NCBI RefSeq assembly: GCF_043195095.1
Contig: NZ_JBAFWN010000001.1
Length of the DNA stretch: 64,000 bases
Strand: one strand, 5' to 3'
DNA from: NCEH01 sp043195095
GTDB taxonomy: Bacteria > Pseudomonadota > Alphaproteobacteria > Rhizobiales > Xanthobacteraceae
Made by a program: the position numbers and the translations under genes. Each line of letters starts with the position of its first letter. Within the stretch, counting starts at the first letter, position 1. The notes beneath the pieces were generated by a model. It made no database searches and was not told where the DNA came from. It was given only the letters and a program-made list of their open reading frames with translations. Below are positions 40,832 to 50,601 of the stretch, piece after piece.

Positions 40832-41164
40832 ATGATGAATTTCAGCCTGCCTCTTCTCGAACGGACCTTGCTGCGGCGCGCCGGCTTTCACGCCCGCGAA
40901 ACCGTGCGCGACACGGACTTCGTCGTCGCCCGCGTGGCCGATGCGGCCCCCTCCAGCTGGTTGTTCTTCGATGGCGAGGAAACGGTGGATGCCACCAAGG
41001 GCACGCCGGTCATCATCCCCGGCGCGGCCTTTTTCGTCGATGAGGCCTGGCCGTTCCGCGATGGTAGCGCTGCACAGGCGCAGGCCAACCGGCTAAACAC
41101 CTTCGCCCCCGGCCGAGGCGATCTCTGGCGCGCGGTCCCGGTCCGCACTCTCGCAGAGGCTTAG
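40832..41164 (+). CDS. Hypothetical protein
   Basis: A 110-residue acidic protein (MMNFSLPLLERTLLRRAGFH, later WLFFDGEETVDATKGTPVII and VDEAWPFRDGS). No signal peptide, membrane span or known motif. The ribosome binding site is weak; a second ATG three bases on is equally possible. It follows truA by 145 bases and is convergent with trxA. Codon use looks like a real gene, with GC concentrated in third positions, but this was judged by eye only. Confidence 0.5.
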   Translation: MMNFSLPLLERTLLRRAGFHARETVRDTDFVVARVADAAPSSWLFFDGEETVDATKGTPVIIPGAAFFVDEAWPFRDGSAAQAQANRLNTFAPGRGDLWRAVPVRTLAEA

Positions 41165-41354
41165 GCCTGTTCGCCCTTCAACGGCGTAGCACGGCCACCG
41201 GCCATCTCGACCAAATGCAGGGCGCATCTGAAAACAGATGTGCTCTTTTTGCTGTCTGGGCGCCCGCGCTTGTTTGCGTGGATCGCGCCCCTGTATGGTC
41301 CCGACGGGCCTGAGGGCGCGTCCAAGGGCTCGGGTCGACAACAAAAGGCCAACA

Positions 41355-41381
41355 AAAAAGGCGGGCCAAGCCCGCCTTTTT
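41355..41381. terminator. Bidirectional terminator between hypothetical gene and trxA
   Basis: Perfect 12-bp stem AAAAAGGCGGGC/GCCCGCCTTTTT with a 3-nt loop. A-tract and T-tract on either side give good rho-independent terminators in both directions. Confidence 0.9.
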
Positions 41382-41399
41382 CACGAAGAACGGCTGCGC

Positions 41400-41720
41400 T
41401 CAGATCGCGCCGTTGATCCACTGCACCAGCTTCGCCTTGGGGGCGGCGCCCACCTGGCGGGAGGCGATCTTGCCATCCTTGAACAGCAAGAGGGTGGGAA
41501 TGGACATGATGCCGTATTTGGACGCCGTTTCCGGATTCTCGTCCACGTTGAGCTTCACGATTTTCAGCTTGTCGCCCAGCTCGCCGGACACTTCATCGAG
41601 GATCGGGCCAACCATGCGGCAGGGGCCGCACCATTCGGCCCAGAAATCCACAATGACGGGCGCGCCGGACTTCAGGACGTCCTGTTCGAAACTCTGATCG
41701 GATACTTTCTCGACTGCCAT
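41400..41720 (-). CDS. trxA: Thioredoxin
   Basis: A 106-residue protein disulfide reductase with the active site WAEWCGPCRM, the cis-Pro loop SIPTLLLFKDG and the buried Asp in VDFWAEW. It supplies electrons to enzymes such as MsrB, whose gene is in this window. ATG 41720 has GAGG 7 nt upstream. It lies 108 bases after addA on the same strand, an order conserved in alphaproteobacteria (addB-addA-trxA). Confidence 0.97.
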   Translation of the reverse strand: MAVEKVSDQSFEQDVLKSGAPVIVDFWAEWCGPCRMVGPILDEVSGELGDKLKIVKLNVDENPETASKYGIMSIPTLLLFKDGKIASRQVGAAPKAKLVQWINGAI

Positions 41721-41828
41721 GGCACACCTCAAAGGGGGCGAAGGGGGAATCCCGGTGTGAGTGCAACGTAGGTAGCCCCTCCCCCTCCCGTCAAGGCAAG
41801 TCGCGCCCTCGTGACCCCTGCCGAAGGG

Positions 41829-44800
41829 TCAAGCAACCGCGCTGCGCGCCAGCGCGGCCGCGAGCCGCTCGGGTGCAAGGGCATGGATCACCGGCCCGCG
41901 CGTATAGACCACCATCGCCTCCACCGTCCGGCCCGGAAAGGCGCGCCGCAGCACCTCGCCATAGATGGCGAGCTGGGAAACATAGGCGCCGCCGACATCC
42001 TCGGTGCGGCGGGGCGGGAGCGAATCGGTCTTGAAGTCCGCCAGCAGGATGCGATCGGCACGCACCGCCAGCCGGTCGATGCGGCCGGAGACCGACATCA
42101 GCCGGTCGCCCGCCAACCAGCGGCCGACGATCGGCACTTCCGCCACGCTTCCCGCGCCGAACAGCTCCGCGAGGCCCGCATGGTCGAGCACGCCCAGCGC
42201 CTCGGCCGCGAGGATGTCGTGGGCCTCGGCCGGCAAGGCAGAGGCGACATGCCGCAGAAGCTGGTGCGCCGCGTCGTGCCGCAGCGCCGGCTCAAGATCC
42301 GCCAGCCCGGCCAGCAGGCGATGGATCAGATCGCCCCGCAGGATCGGATCGAGCGCGCCGCCTTCGGGCGTGGCACGCGGCCCGGCTGGTCGCGGGGCCT
42401 GGTCCTCCGCATGGGAGGGCCGGAGCAGCGCGGCGGTCACGGGGGCGGCGTGCAAGGGCGCGGGACGCACCGGCGCAGGCGCGGCGGTGTCTCCCGCTCG
42501 CCCCGATCCCTGTTCGTCCCCGGCCGACAGCGATGCCAGCACGGGCACGGCGCGGGCGGGGGCAAAGCCTTCGCCCTTGCGCCAGCGCAGCACCGGGCCT
42601 TGGGCATAGGGCGGTTCCACCTCCATCGCCTCCTCGGCGAGCGCGTCGCGCACCAGATCGTACCAGCAGCCCTCGGGCCGCCCATGCGGCTTGTCCTTGC
42701 CGGGAAGGCGGGTCTCGGCGCCGCAGACGATCACCGCATCCTCCGCCCGCGTCAGCGCCACATAGAGCAGCCGGCGATATTCCTCGCGCTCGCGCTCCAG
42801 CGCCGCGCCGCGCGCGAGGCCGAGCACGGCCGGGCCCTCATCCTTGCGCCCGGCGAGGATGGGGACGGTGCCGCCCGCCCCGTCCGGCACCGGCAGAAGG
42901 CCGCCGGCGGTCCGCGCCTTCGGCACGTCCACCGTATCGGCGAGGATCACGATCGGCGCCTCCAGGCCCTTGGCGCCATGCACGGTCATGACGCGCACTT
43001 CGTCGCGCCCGCTTTCCATGTCGCGCTTGGTCTCCGCGCCGCCGCGTCGCAGGAAGGCGAGGAAGCCGGCGAGCGTTGCCGGCTCGGAGCTCTCATAGGT
43101 GCGCGCGAGCGCCATGAACTCGTCCAGCACGTCCGCCGCTTCCGGCCCGAGGCGCGCCAGCATGGCGCGGCGCCCGCCGTCGCGGCCGAGCACGCGGGCG
43201 TAGAAATCGAACGGCCGCAGCAGCGGGGCTTCCCCGCGCCATGTCTCCAGCCGCGCCGCCGCCGCGCCCCAATGGGGAAACCGCCCCGCGGCGCCGGCCA
43301 GCGCCTCGCCGAGCCGCCCCGCGCGGGGCGGGCAGAGCGCGATGAGATCCTCGTCGGTGAAGCCGAACAGCGGGCTTTTCAGCGCGCTGGCCAAGGCGAG
43401 GTCGTCGTCGGGCGAAAGCAGCGCATCGCCGAGCGCCATCAGATCGAGCGCGGCGATATGGTCGGCGATGACCAGCCGGTCGGCGCCGGCCACGTCCACC
43501 CCGGGGCCGGCGGTCTTCAAAGCGCGGATCACCGCCTCGAACAGGCGCCCGCGCCGGCGCACCAGGACCAGCACGTCGCGCGCCTGCATGGCGCGGCCCG
43601 CGCGCGAGGGAATGGCGAGGCGCTCCGCGATGCCCGCCCGCACGAAGGCGGCGATGCGCTGGGCCAGCTGGTTCACCGGGTCGTCGGCGGGCACCGCATC
43701 GAGCGGCCGGCGCCAATCGTCCACCTTGGGCTTGGGCGCGGGGACGGTGGTGGGCCACACTTCCACGAGCGAGGGCGCATCGGCGCGGATGGCGGCATGG
43801 ACGGGCGGGGCATTGTCGCCCGTGAGGCCGCGCCGCGCCGCCTCTGCGGCGAAGATGCGGTCCACCGCCTCCAGCACGCCGGGCGCCGAGCGGAAGGAAT
43901 GGGGCAGGCGCACATTGCGGAAATCCTGCGGACCCGCCGCCCCGGCAAAGCGCGCGTGCATGTCGCCGAAGGTGCGCGGATCGGCGCCCTGGAAGGAGAA
44001 GATGGACTGCTTCTCGTCTCCCACCACGAACAAGGTGCGCGTCAGCCCTTCACGGGCGCCTTCGCCGGAGAAGAAATCGGCGATCAGGCCCTCGACGACT
44101 TTCCATTGTTCCGGGCTCGTGTCCTGCGCCTCGTCCACCAGCACATGGTCGATGCCGCGATCGAGCTTGAAATGCACCCAGGAGGCCGGCACCCGGTTCA
44201 GCAGTTCGGCGGTGCGGCCGATCAGATCGTCGAAATCCAGCAGGCCGCGCTGGGCCTTCTCGCGGGCATAGCGGCGGCAGGCTTCCGCGCCCAGGGTCAA
44301 GGCGGCATCGGTGCGCGCGAGCGTCTCCACCGCGCGCAGGCGATCCATCAGGCCGGCAATGCGCTCTTTCTCCAGGTCGAGCGCCCCGCACAGCGCGGGA
44401 TAGAGCCCCCGCACGCCTTTCGTGAGAAAGCGCGAGGGCGCGCGCGGCTCGTATTTATCGGTGAGGAACACGCCGAGATAGGCCGCCAGCGCCTCGCCCT
44501 CGGAACCGGCGGCGGCAGCGAGCGCGAGCTGTTCGCCGAGCGCCTGGTCGGTCTTTGCCCCCTCGCGCAGGCAGGCGCCGATGCTCGCCCATTCGCTGCG
44601 CGCCAGATGCGGGCTCGCCAGCATCTCCCGCCGCACGCGGTCCGGGGTCTCGTGCGGCGAAACGCCGAGCACCCGCGCCACCGCCGCGCGCCGCGCGTCC
44701 GCGTCTGCGCCCAGCGGCTCGATGAGCGCGCGGGCGTCCACCGCCGCCTCCAGCAGCGCATCGACGCCGGCATCCGACAGGGTTTCGATGAGCGCAGACA

Positions 44801-45359
44801 GCGCCTGTCCCAGCCGGCCCGCGGGCGCGCCGGTCGCCTCCACGATCAGCTCGGCGCGAATGCGCGCCATGAGATCGAGCCGGCCGGCATCGTCCAGCTC
44901 AGAGAAGCCCGCCGCGACGCCGGCCTCGAAGGGAAAGCGATGCAGCAGGCCCCCGCAGAAGGCGTGGATGGTCTGGATCTTCAACCCGCCCGGCGTCTCC
45001 AGCGCCGCCGCGAACAGCCGTCGCGCCCGCGCGCGCAGATCGCCATTGGGCGGGCGATCGTCGATGCGCACCAGCTCGGCATCGAGTTCGCGATCGCCCA
45101 GGCCCACCCAGCGCCCGAGAATGTCCAGCACGCGGTTCGCCATATTGGCCGCCGCCGCCTTGGTATAAGTGAGGCACAGGATGCGGCCCGGCGGGGTGCC
45201 GGAGAGCAGCAGGCGGATCACCCGTTGCGCCAGCACATGGGTTTTGCCCGACCCCGCATTGGCCGAGACCCACGCCGAGCTCAGGGGATGGGAAGCTTCC
45301 CCCTGCCGGCGGGTGGCGTCCGCCTTTGCGGCATTGGCGATCTGCGCGGTTTCGCTCAC
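41829..45359 (-). CDS. addA: Double-strand break repair helicase-nuclease subunit AddA
   Basis: A 1176-residue UvrD-type helicase fused to a RecB-like nuclease; with AddB it resects broken DNA ends for RecA. Walker A is ANAGSGKTHVL near residue 35, motif II DEAQDTS, motif III region VGDEKQSIFSFQGADP, motif VI VALTRAED. The C-terminal nuclease domain has GDLIHRLLAGL and LLADFKTD (catalytic Asp, Lys). GTG 45359 overlaps the addB stop (GTGA) and follows GGAGG, so AddA is made in step with AddB. Full length. Confidence 0.97.
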   Translation of the reverse strand: MSETAQIANAAKADATRRQGEASHPLSSAWVSANAGSGKTHVLAQRVIRLLLSGTPPGRILCLTYTKAAAANMANRVLDILGRWVGLGDRELDAELVRIDDRPPNGDLRARARRLFAAALETPGGLKIQTIHAFCGGLLHRFPFEAGVAAGFSELDDAGRLDLMARIRAELIVEATGAPAGRLGQALSALIETLSDAGVDALLEAAVDARALIEPLGADADARRAAVARVLGVSPHETPDRVRREMLASPHLARSEWASIGACLREGAKTDQALGEQLALAAAAGSEGEALAAYLGVFLTDKYEPRAPSRFLTKGVRGLYPALCGALDLEKERIAGLMDRLRAVETLARTDAALTLGAEACRRYAREKAQRGLLDFDDLIGRTAELLNRVPASWVHFKLDRGIDHVLVDEAQDTSPEQWKVVEGLIADFFSGEGAREGLTRTLFVVGDEKQSIFSFQGADPRTFGDMHARFAGAAGPQDFRNVRLPHSFRSAPGVLEAVDRIFAAEAARRGLTGDNAPPVHAAIRADAPSLVEVWPTTVPAPKPKVDDWRRPLDAVPADDPVNQLAQRIAAFVRAGIAERLAIPSRAGRAMQARDVLVLVRRRGRLFEAVIRALKTAGPGVDVAGADRLVIADHIAALDLMALGDALLSPDDDLALASALKSPLFGFTDEDLIALCPPRAGRLGEALAGAAGRFPHWGAAAARLETWRGEAPLLRPFDFYARVLGRDGGRRAMLARLGPEAADVLDEFMALARTYESSEPATLAGFLAFLRRGGAETKRDMESGRDEVRVMTVHGAKGLEAPIVILADTVDVPKARTAGGLLPVPDGAGGTVPILAGRKDEGPAVLGLARGAALEREREEYRRLLYVALTRAEDAVIVCGAETRLPGKDKPHGRPEGCWYDLVRDALAEEAMEVEPPYAQGPVLRWRKGEGFAPARAVPVLASLSAGDEQGSGRAGDTAAPAPVRPAPLHAAPVTAALLRPSHAEDQAPRPAGPRATPEGGALDPILRGDLIHRLLAGLADLEPALRHDAAHQLLRHVASALPAEAHDILAAEALGVLDHAGLAELFGAGSVAEVPIVGRWLAGDRLMSVSGRIDRLAVRADRILLADFKTDSLPPRRTEDVGGAYVSQLAIYGEVLRRAFPGRTVEAMVVYTRGPVIHALAPERLAAALARSAVA

Positions 45360-48300
45360 GCCTCGCCCTCCTCGCCGCCGCCAAGCGCCCATTCGCGCAC
45401 CCGCGCCAGATGATCGTAAACCCCAAAGCGCCCTTGCCATTGGGGCGCGGCGAGCGCGCGATAGCCCTGGTTCGGATCCTCGAACGCGAGGAGAAGGTCT
45501 TTCAGCCGCTCGAGCGCATCTTCCGCCATCTGGGTGGCGGTGCTCTCCTTGTGCACGCCGGGCTTCTCGCGGCCCGGCTCGGCGCCGCCCTTCAGCTCCA
45601 CATAGCGGAAATCCTCCACCTCGGCCGCCGGCACATCCTTAAACGCCCCGCGCGCCGCCATGGCGGCTTCGAGCGGCAATTGGGGCGAAAAGCTCGCGCC
45701 CTGCCGGGTGCTCGGCGCCGTGCCGGTCTTGTAGTCGAGAATGGACAGGCGCCCGTCGTTGCGCAGCTCGATGCGGTCGGCGCGGCCGGTGAGGCGGAAC
45801 GGCCCGCGCGTCAGCGCGATATCGAGCCGGCCGGAGACTTCCGGCACCACCCGGCGCAGCTCGGCGCGGCGTTCGCGCTCAAAGGCCACCACCCAGCCGG
45901 CGACGCGCTCGAACCGCGTCCACCACACCGCATGTTCGGCGGGATAGACCGCAAGCGGCGCGAAGGCCGCCCGGCCATGGGCCAGAAGCTGGTCGAGCGC
46001 GTCCGGCGGCAGATCCTCGGGAAAGGCGGCGGTGAAGGTGCCGAGCGCCGCGTGCATAGCACTGCCCCGCTCCGCGCCGCCCGGCGTGGCATCCAGCGGG
46101 TCGAGCGGCCGCAAGCGCAGCACGTGGCGCGCGAAGATGGAATAAGGATCGCGCAGGAAGGTCTCGATCTCGGTAACGCTGAGCTGGCGCGGCCGCAGCT
46201 CCAGCGGCGGCGCGGGCGCCGGCTGCTCCGCGCGCGGCACGCTCGGGCCCTGATCGAGCGAAGCTGCGGCGAGCCGCCAGCCCTCGCCGCGCGCCCGCAC
46301 CATCGCCCAGCGCGCCTTGCCCGCGACGGTCGCGAGCCGCTGCAGAAAGCGGGAGGCGACGGTCTGCGTGCCCGCGACCTTGCCGGGATAGGTCAGGATC
46401 ACCTCACGCGCGCCGAACCCCTGCACGAAATCGTGGGCCGACAGGCCGATGCGCCGTTCCGGCAAGTCGAGCCCCAATTCGCTGCGCATGGGCCGGCTCA
46501 GCCAGGGGTCGGTGCGGGTCTGCGGCGGCCAGGCGCCTTCCACCAACCCGCCGAGAATGATCCGGTCCACATGGACCAGGCGCGCCTCCAGCGGGCCGAG
46601 AATGCGCACCTGCTCCTGCGCCTGGCGGGGCGGACGCACCATCTGGTCGGCGAACAAGGCGGTGACGGTCTCGGCATAATCTTCAAGCCGCAGCGCCGGG
46701 CCGTCGGCGGCGCCGTCCGCGATCTCCTCGAAGGCGTGGGCGAGCGCGGCAGACGCCGGGTCCGGATCCGCCGGGTCGAGCGGGCCGGCCATGGCCGCGA
46801 CGGCCGCACGATGGGCGGCGACCAGGGCCGGCAGCGGCGCCTTTCCCGTGCAGGCGAACAACGGCGCCAGCGCCGCGCCGAGCCGCGCCACCAGATCGGA
46901 GGCCGCCGCGAGGCCGCTATCGTCGACACGGCGGCGCGGGTCGCCCTCGCGCAGGGACGCAGGATCGAAGGCGGCCAAAGTCGCCGCCAGCCCGGCGATG
47001 CCGGCGCGTGGGCGCGGCCCCCGCAGGGCGACCAGCTCCAGCGCCGCCACCGCCGCGCGCTTGGCGTCGGGATCGAGGCCGAACCGCGCCAGGGGATGCG
47101 TCAGAAGCGCGAACAGCGGCCCCGGCGCGCACGCCTCCGCCGCCGCCCGCGCGACCAGCCGCGCCAGCCGGCCGGACGCGGTCTCCGCCAGCGGCACGCC
47201 GGCGGAATCGTCGATGGAAATGCCGAAGCGGTTCAATTCCGCCGCGACCCGGCGCGCGAGGTCGCGATCCGGCGTCACCAGCGCCGCCGTCTCGCCGGGA
47301 CGCTCCAGCGTATCGCGCAGCACCAAGGCGATGGCCAGCGCCTCCTCGCGCGGATCGGCGGCGGCGACCAGGGACAGCCCCGCCAGCGCGGCATCGCGCG
47401 CGCCATCCGGCAGGCGTGTCGCGAGCGCGGTCCAGCGGTCAGTCGTCTCCGACTGCCGCATGGCCTCGCTGAGCAGCCGCTCGCGCCCATTCGGCGCGCG
47501 CGGGCCCAGCTCCACCACATCGCGCCGGGCGACGCCGAGCAGCGGCAGCAGATGGGCAAGGCCATATTGGGGATGGTCTGGCGCGAGCGTCGCCGGCGCG
47601 GTGAGCATCGCGAAGGCGTCGTCCTCCGCGTCGAGATCGAGGCCGGGCAGCACCACCGCGCCCTGCGGCAGGCGCGCGATGGCGGCCAGCAGCCGCGCGG
47701 TGGCCGGCAGCGAGCCGGTGGAGCCAGCGGCGATCACCGGCCCCGCCGCGATGCCGAGCCGGGCGAGGCGGGATGCTTCCGCTCCCACCAGCACATCGCG
47801 CCGCACCGCCGGCTCCACCAGTTGCAAAGCATCCAGGTGCGCCAGCCAGGCGCGCCGGGCGATGCGCAGGAAATCCAGGCTGATCTCGAAATAACGGTCG
47901 TGCTCTTCCGGCGCGAGCCCATCCAGGCGTGACCAGGCAACGCCGGCCGTGCTCATCTGGTCGAACAGGCGGCCGAGTTCATCCGCGAGCGCAACGGTCG
48001 CCGCCGGTCCTGCCGCCACCGCCGCCTGCCCTGCCCCTTCGGCCAGGGCATCGCGCCAGCGCTCCACCAGGGCGGCCAGGGCCACCCGCCGGTGCACGCT
48101 CGCCACCGCGCGGGGCGGCGCGAGCAGGGGCGCTTCCTCGGCAAATACGAGTGCGTCTTCGTCCACATCGCCCAGCGGCACGATGCGCGGCAGCAGCAGC
48201 GCCTCGCCGCAGCTCGCCTCCAGCAAGGCATCCGCGAACATGCGCCCGGCGCGCCGGGTGGGGAGATACAGCGTCGCCGACGCCAGCGCCAAAGGATCGC

Positions 48301-48400
48301 CGCGCGGCGCAAAGCCGGGCACCAAGTCCCCATCCAGCAAGGCGCGCGCCAGCGTGGGCAGGAACGGCGCCGAAGTGGGAATGGAGAAAACCTGCGTCAT
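45356..48400 (-). CDS. addB: Double-strand break repair subunit AddB
   Basis: A 1014-residue partner of AddA. The N-terminal helicase-like region (PTSAPFLPTLARALLDGDL, TLYLPTRRAGRMFADALL) lacks a clear Walker A motif, as known for many alphaproteobacterial AddB proteins whose helicase core is inactive and used for DNA scanning. The C-terminal nuclease domain has GSAMHAAL and LSILDYKTGTAPS with the catalytic DYK. ATG 48400 is chosen; the frame extends 26 codons upstream without similarity. Confidence 0.95.
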   Translation of the reverse strand: MTQVFSIPTSAPFLPTLARALLDGDLVPGFAPRGDPLALASATLYLPTRRAGRMFADALLEASCGEALLLPRIVPLGDVDEDALVFAEEAPLLAPPRAVASVHRRVALAALVERWRDALAEGAGQAAVAAGPAATVALADELGRLFDQMSTAGVAWSRLDGLAPEEHDRYFEISLDFLRIARRAWLAHLDALQLVEPAVRRDVLVGAEASRLARLGIAAGPVIAAGSTGSLPATARLLAAIARLPQGAVVLPGLDLDAEDDAFAMLTAPATLAPDHPQYGLAHLLPLLGVARRDVVELGPRAPNGRERLLSEAMRQSETTDRWTALATRLPDGARDAALAGLSLVAAADPREEALAIALVLRDTLERPGETAALVTPDRDLARRVAAELNRFGISIDDSAGVPLAETASGRLARLVARAAAEACAPGPLFALLTHPLARFGLDPDAKRAAVAALELVALRGPRPRAGIAGLAATLAAFDPASLREGDPRRRVDDSGLAAASDLVARLGAALAPLFACTGKAPLPALVAAHRAAVAAMAGPLDPADPDPASAALAHAFEEIADGAADGPALRLEDYAETVTALFADQMVRPPRQAQEQVRILGPLEARLVHVDRIILGGLVEGAWPPQTRTDPWLSRPMRSELGLDLPERRIGLSAHDFVQGFGAREVILTYPGKVAGTQTVASRFLQRLATVAGKARWAMVRARGEGWRLAAASLDQGPSVPRAEQPAPAPPLELRPRQLSVTEIETFLRDPYSIFARHVLRLRPLDPLDATPGGAERGSAMHAALGTFTAAFPEDLPPDALDQLLAHGRAAFAPLAVYPAEHAVWWTRFERVAGWVVAFERERRAELRRVVPEVSGRLDIALTRGPFRLTGRADRIELRNDGRLSILDYKTGTAPSTRQGASFSPQLPLEAAMAARGAFKDVPAAEVEDFRYVELKGGAEPGREKPGVHKESTATQMAEDALERLKDLLLAFEDPNQGYRALAAPQWQGRFGVYDHLARVREWALGGGEEGEA

Positions 48401-48532
48401 GACCACCCGATGAGGGCGCGAGGCCCAAGCGCGCGCATCGTCACCTTTCACGCTGGGCCAGCGAGTCGCAAGCGGCACGTCGATCGCAGGCGGCCACGCG
48501 CCAGCGCTGGGGCAAGCCCCGCCCGCGCGCCG

Positions 48533-49780
48533 CTAGCGCGCCGTGCTCATCGCTTGCAGCACCGCATCGCTCGGCCAGCAATCCACCTTGAGCCCGGCGG
48601 ATTTCTGGTAGGCGCCGAGCGCCGCGCGGGTCAGCATGCCCGCCTTGCCGTCGATCTTGTCGCCATAGAGGCCCATGCGCGTCAGATGCTTCTGCATCGC
48701 CTCCACGGCGCTCGTGCGCATCTGCGTGGATGCCGACCAGGGGGTGACGAACGGCTGCGGAGTGACCATGCGATCGGACAGATGGCCGACGAACAGCACG
48801 TAGAGATCGGAAAAATTATATTGCTTGATCACAAAGTAATTCTTCGTGGTCAGGAACGAAGGACCATAGATCCCCTCCGGCTGGAGCAGCGAGGCGGGCT
48901 GCGCCAGTTCGGCGGGCGAGGGCGAAACCCCGCCCATGGGCACGAACCCCGCGCGCAGCCACTCGCCGATCGGCCGCTGGACCTCGGGCACGCCGAGGGT
49001 GCAATCGGCATTGGCCGGCGCGCGCACCTCATAGGCCCAGCGCAGGCCCGGTTGCCAGCCCTTGTCGGCCAGTTGCTTGGCGGCGGAGGCGAGCGCATCG
49101 GGGGCCGAATGCCAGATGTCGACCCGCCCGTCGCCGTCCAGATCGACACCGTGCTGGAAATATTCGGACGGCAGGAATTGTGTGAGCCCGGTGGCCCCGG
49201 CCCAGGATGACCGGAACTCCTTGCGCGTGACCACGCCCTCGTCGAGGATCTTCAGCGCGAGGATGAATTCCTCCCGATACTGATCCTTGCGGCGCCCCAC
49301 ATAGGCCTGCGTCGCCACCACGCGCAGCGTGTCATAGGGGTCGGAATAGCGGCCGAAATCGGTCTCGCGGCCCCAGATCGCCAGCACCATGGTGGCCGGA
49401 ACGCCGAACTGCCGTTCGATCTGGTCGAGCGCGGCGCGATGCTTCTGCATCAGCCGCTGTCCCTCGACGGCGAGCCGGGCAATGGTGGCTTCCTTCACAT
49501 AACTGGCCGGCACCTGGACGAACTCGGGCTGCGCCCGCGCGCCGGTCACGGGCCGTCCCGGCAGGGCGAGGTCGGGCAGCTTGTAGTCCGGTTCGAGCCC
49601 CCGCGTTTCGCGCTCGAAGGTGGCGCGCGAGACGCCGGCCGCCTGCGCCTGCGGCCAGAGCGAGGCGATGAATTGCGCAAACGCGGCATCCGCCGCATGG
49701 GCGGTGGATGGCCGGCCCAGAGCCACGACAAGCAGGGCGAAAAGGATGATGCGGCAAGCTGATTGCACGGAACCGCTCAT
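48533..49780 (-). CDS. Lytic murein transglycosylase, MltB-type with peptidoglycan-binding domain
   Basis: A 415-residue exported enzyme that cleaves peptidoglycan glycan strands to 1,6-anhydro-MurNAc products. Signal peptide: CRIILFALLVVALGRPSTAHA. The SLT_2 domain (residues about 35-330) has catalytic Glu in LAIWGRETDFGRY and the segments AYVGRRKDQYREEF and WAGATGLTQFLPSEY. The last 60 residues are a PG_binding_1 domain (MQKHLTRMGLYGDKIDGKAG). It lies between murU-like and addB genes on the same strand, next to enzymes that reuse its products. Confidence 0.93.
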   Translation of the reverse strand: MSGSVQSACRIILFALLVVALGRPSTAHAADAAFAQFIASLWPQAQAAGVSRATFERETRGLEPDYKLPDLALPGRPVTGARAQPEFVQVPASYVKEATIARLAVEGQRLMQKHRAALDQIERQFGVPATMVLAIWGRETDFGRYSDPYDTLRVVATQAYVGRRKDQYREEFILALKILDEGVVTRKEFRSSWAGATGLTQFLPSEYFQHGVDLDGDGRVDIWHSAPDALASAAKQLADKGWQPGLRWAYEVRAPANADCTLGVPEVQRPIGEWLRAGFVPMGGVSPSPAELAQPASLLQPEGIYGPSFLTTKNYFVIKQYNFSDLYVLFVGHLSDRMVTPQPFVTPWSASTQMRTSAVEAMQKHLTRMGLYGDKIDGKAGMLTRAALGAYQKSAGLKVDCWPSDAVLQAMSTAR

Positions 49781-49878
49781 GCCTTGGGATCCAGATGATG
49801 CATGGGCAAGGCTAGCACGCAGCGGTCCGATCGTGAACGCCGCGGGGCGCCAGCGGGCACGCCGCACGGTTCCAAGGA

Positions 49879-50601
49879 TTAGTCGCTCGAGCGGCGGATC
49901 GCCTCTTCCGCAGCGGAAATCGCGTCGGGGGTGCCGACATGCATCCAGAGGCCTTCCAGCCGCAGGCCGAACAGGCGCCCCGCCTCCCCCGCGCGATCGA
50001 AGATGGCGTTGAGCGAGAACGGACCCTGCGGCGCGCCCTCGAACAAGGCGGGCGAGAGAATGCAGGCGCCGGCATAGATGAAGGGCGCCACCATGCGCTC
50101 GCTGCGGCGGGCAAGCCGGCCCTCGGCATCCATGGTGAAGTCGCCCGTGCCGTCATAGCCGATGGAGAGCGCGCTTGCGGCCACCAGCAGCAGCGCATCC
50201 ATGCGGGCGGGATCGAACTGGTTCTGCAGGCGCACCAGGTTCGGCGTCACGCCCTCGATCCAGATGGTATCGGAATTGATCACCAGGAACGGCGCGCCCC
50301 CGAGCAGGGGCAGTGCGTTCTTCACGCCGCCGCCGGTATCCAGCAGAAGGCCGCGCTCGTCGCGGATGTGCAGGTGGGGTGGCGCGGTGCGGGTGGCGAG
50401 ATGGGCCTCCAGCAGGTCGGCATGGTGATGGACGTTCACCACCGCCTCGCGCACCTCGGCCACCTCCAGCCGGTCCAGCACATGGTCGATCAGCGGGCGC
50501 CCCGCGACCTTGACCAGCGGCTTGGGAATGGTCTCGGTGAGCGGACGCATGCGCGTGCCCATGCCGGCGGCGAGCACCATGGCTTTTTGAACGGTCGTCA
50601 C
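49879..50601 (-). CDS. Nucleotidyltransferase, MurNAc-1-phosphate uridylyltransferase (MurU)-like
   Basis: A 240-residue sugar-1-phosphate nucleotidyltransferase: AMVLAAGMGTRMRPLTETIPKPL at its start (the G-x-G-T-R loop and the Lys), LLDTGGGVKNALPLL and NSDTIW (metal Asp), and FIYAGACIL later. MurU joins UTP to MurNAc-1-phosphate made by AmgK in cell-wall recycling, bypassing fosfomycin-sensitive MurA. GTG 50601 overlaps the stop of the kinase gene (GTGA), which supports the AmgK-MurU reading. A generic NDP-sugar role cannot be excluded. Confidence 0.88.
   Translation of the reverse strand: MTTVQKAMVLAAGMGTRMRPLTETIPKPLVKVAGRPLIDHVLDRLEVAEVREAVVNVHHHADLLEAHLATRTAPPHLHIRDERGLLLDTGGGVKNALPLLGGAPFLVINSDTIWIEGVTPNLVRLQNQFDPARMDALLLVAASALSIGYDGTGDFTMDAEGRLARRSERMVAPFIYAGACILSPALFEGAPQGPFSLNAIFDRAGEAGRLFGLRLEGLWMHVGTPDAISAAEEAIRRSSD

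Noticed and set aside
41811..45413. A 1200-codon open frame opposite addA, and similar long frames opposite the transporter, coaBC and other genes
   Set aside because: High GC content leaves the antisense frames free of stops. They have no ribosome binding site, low-complexity composition, and the sense frames encode clear AddA and other enzymes.
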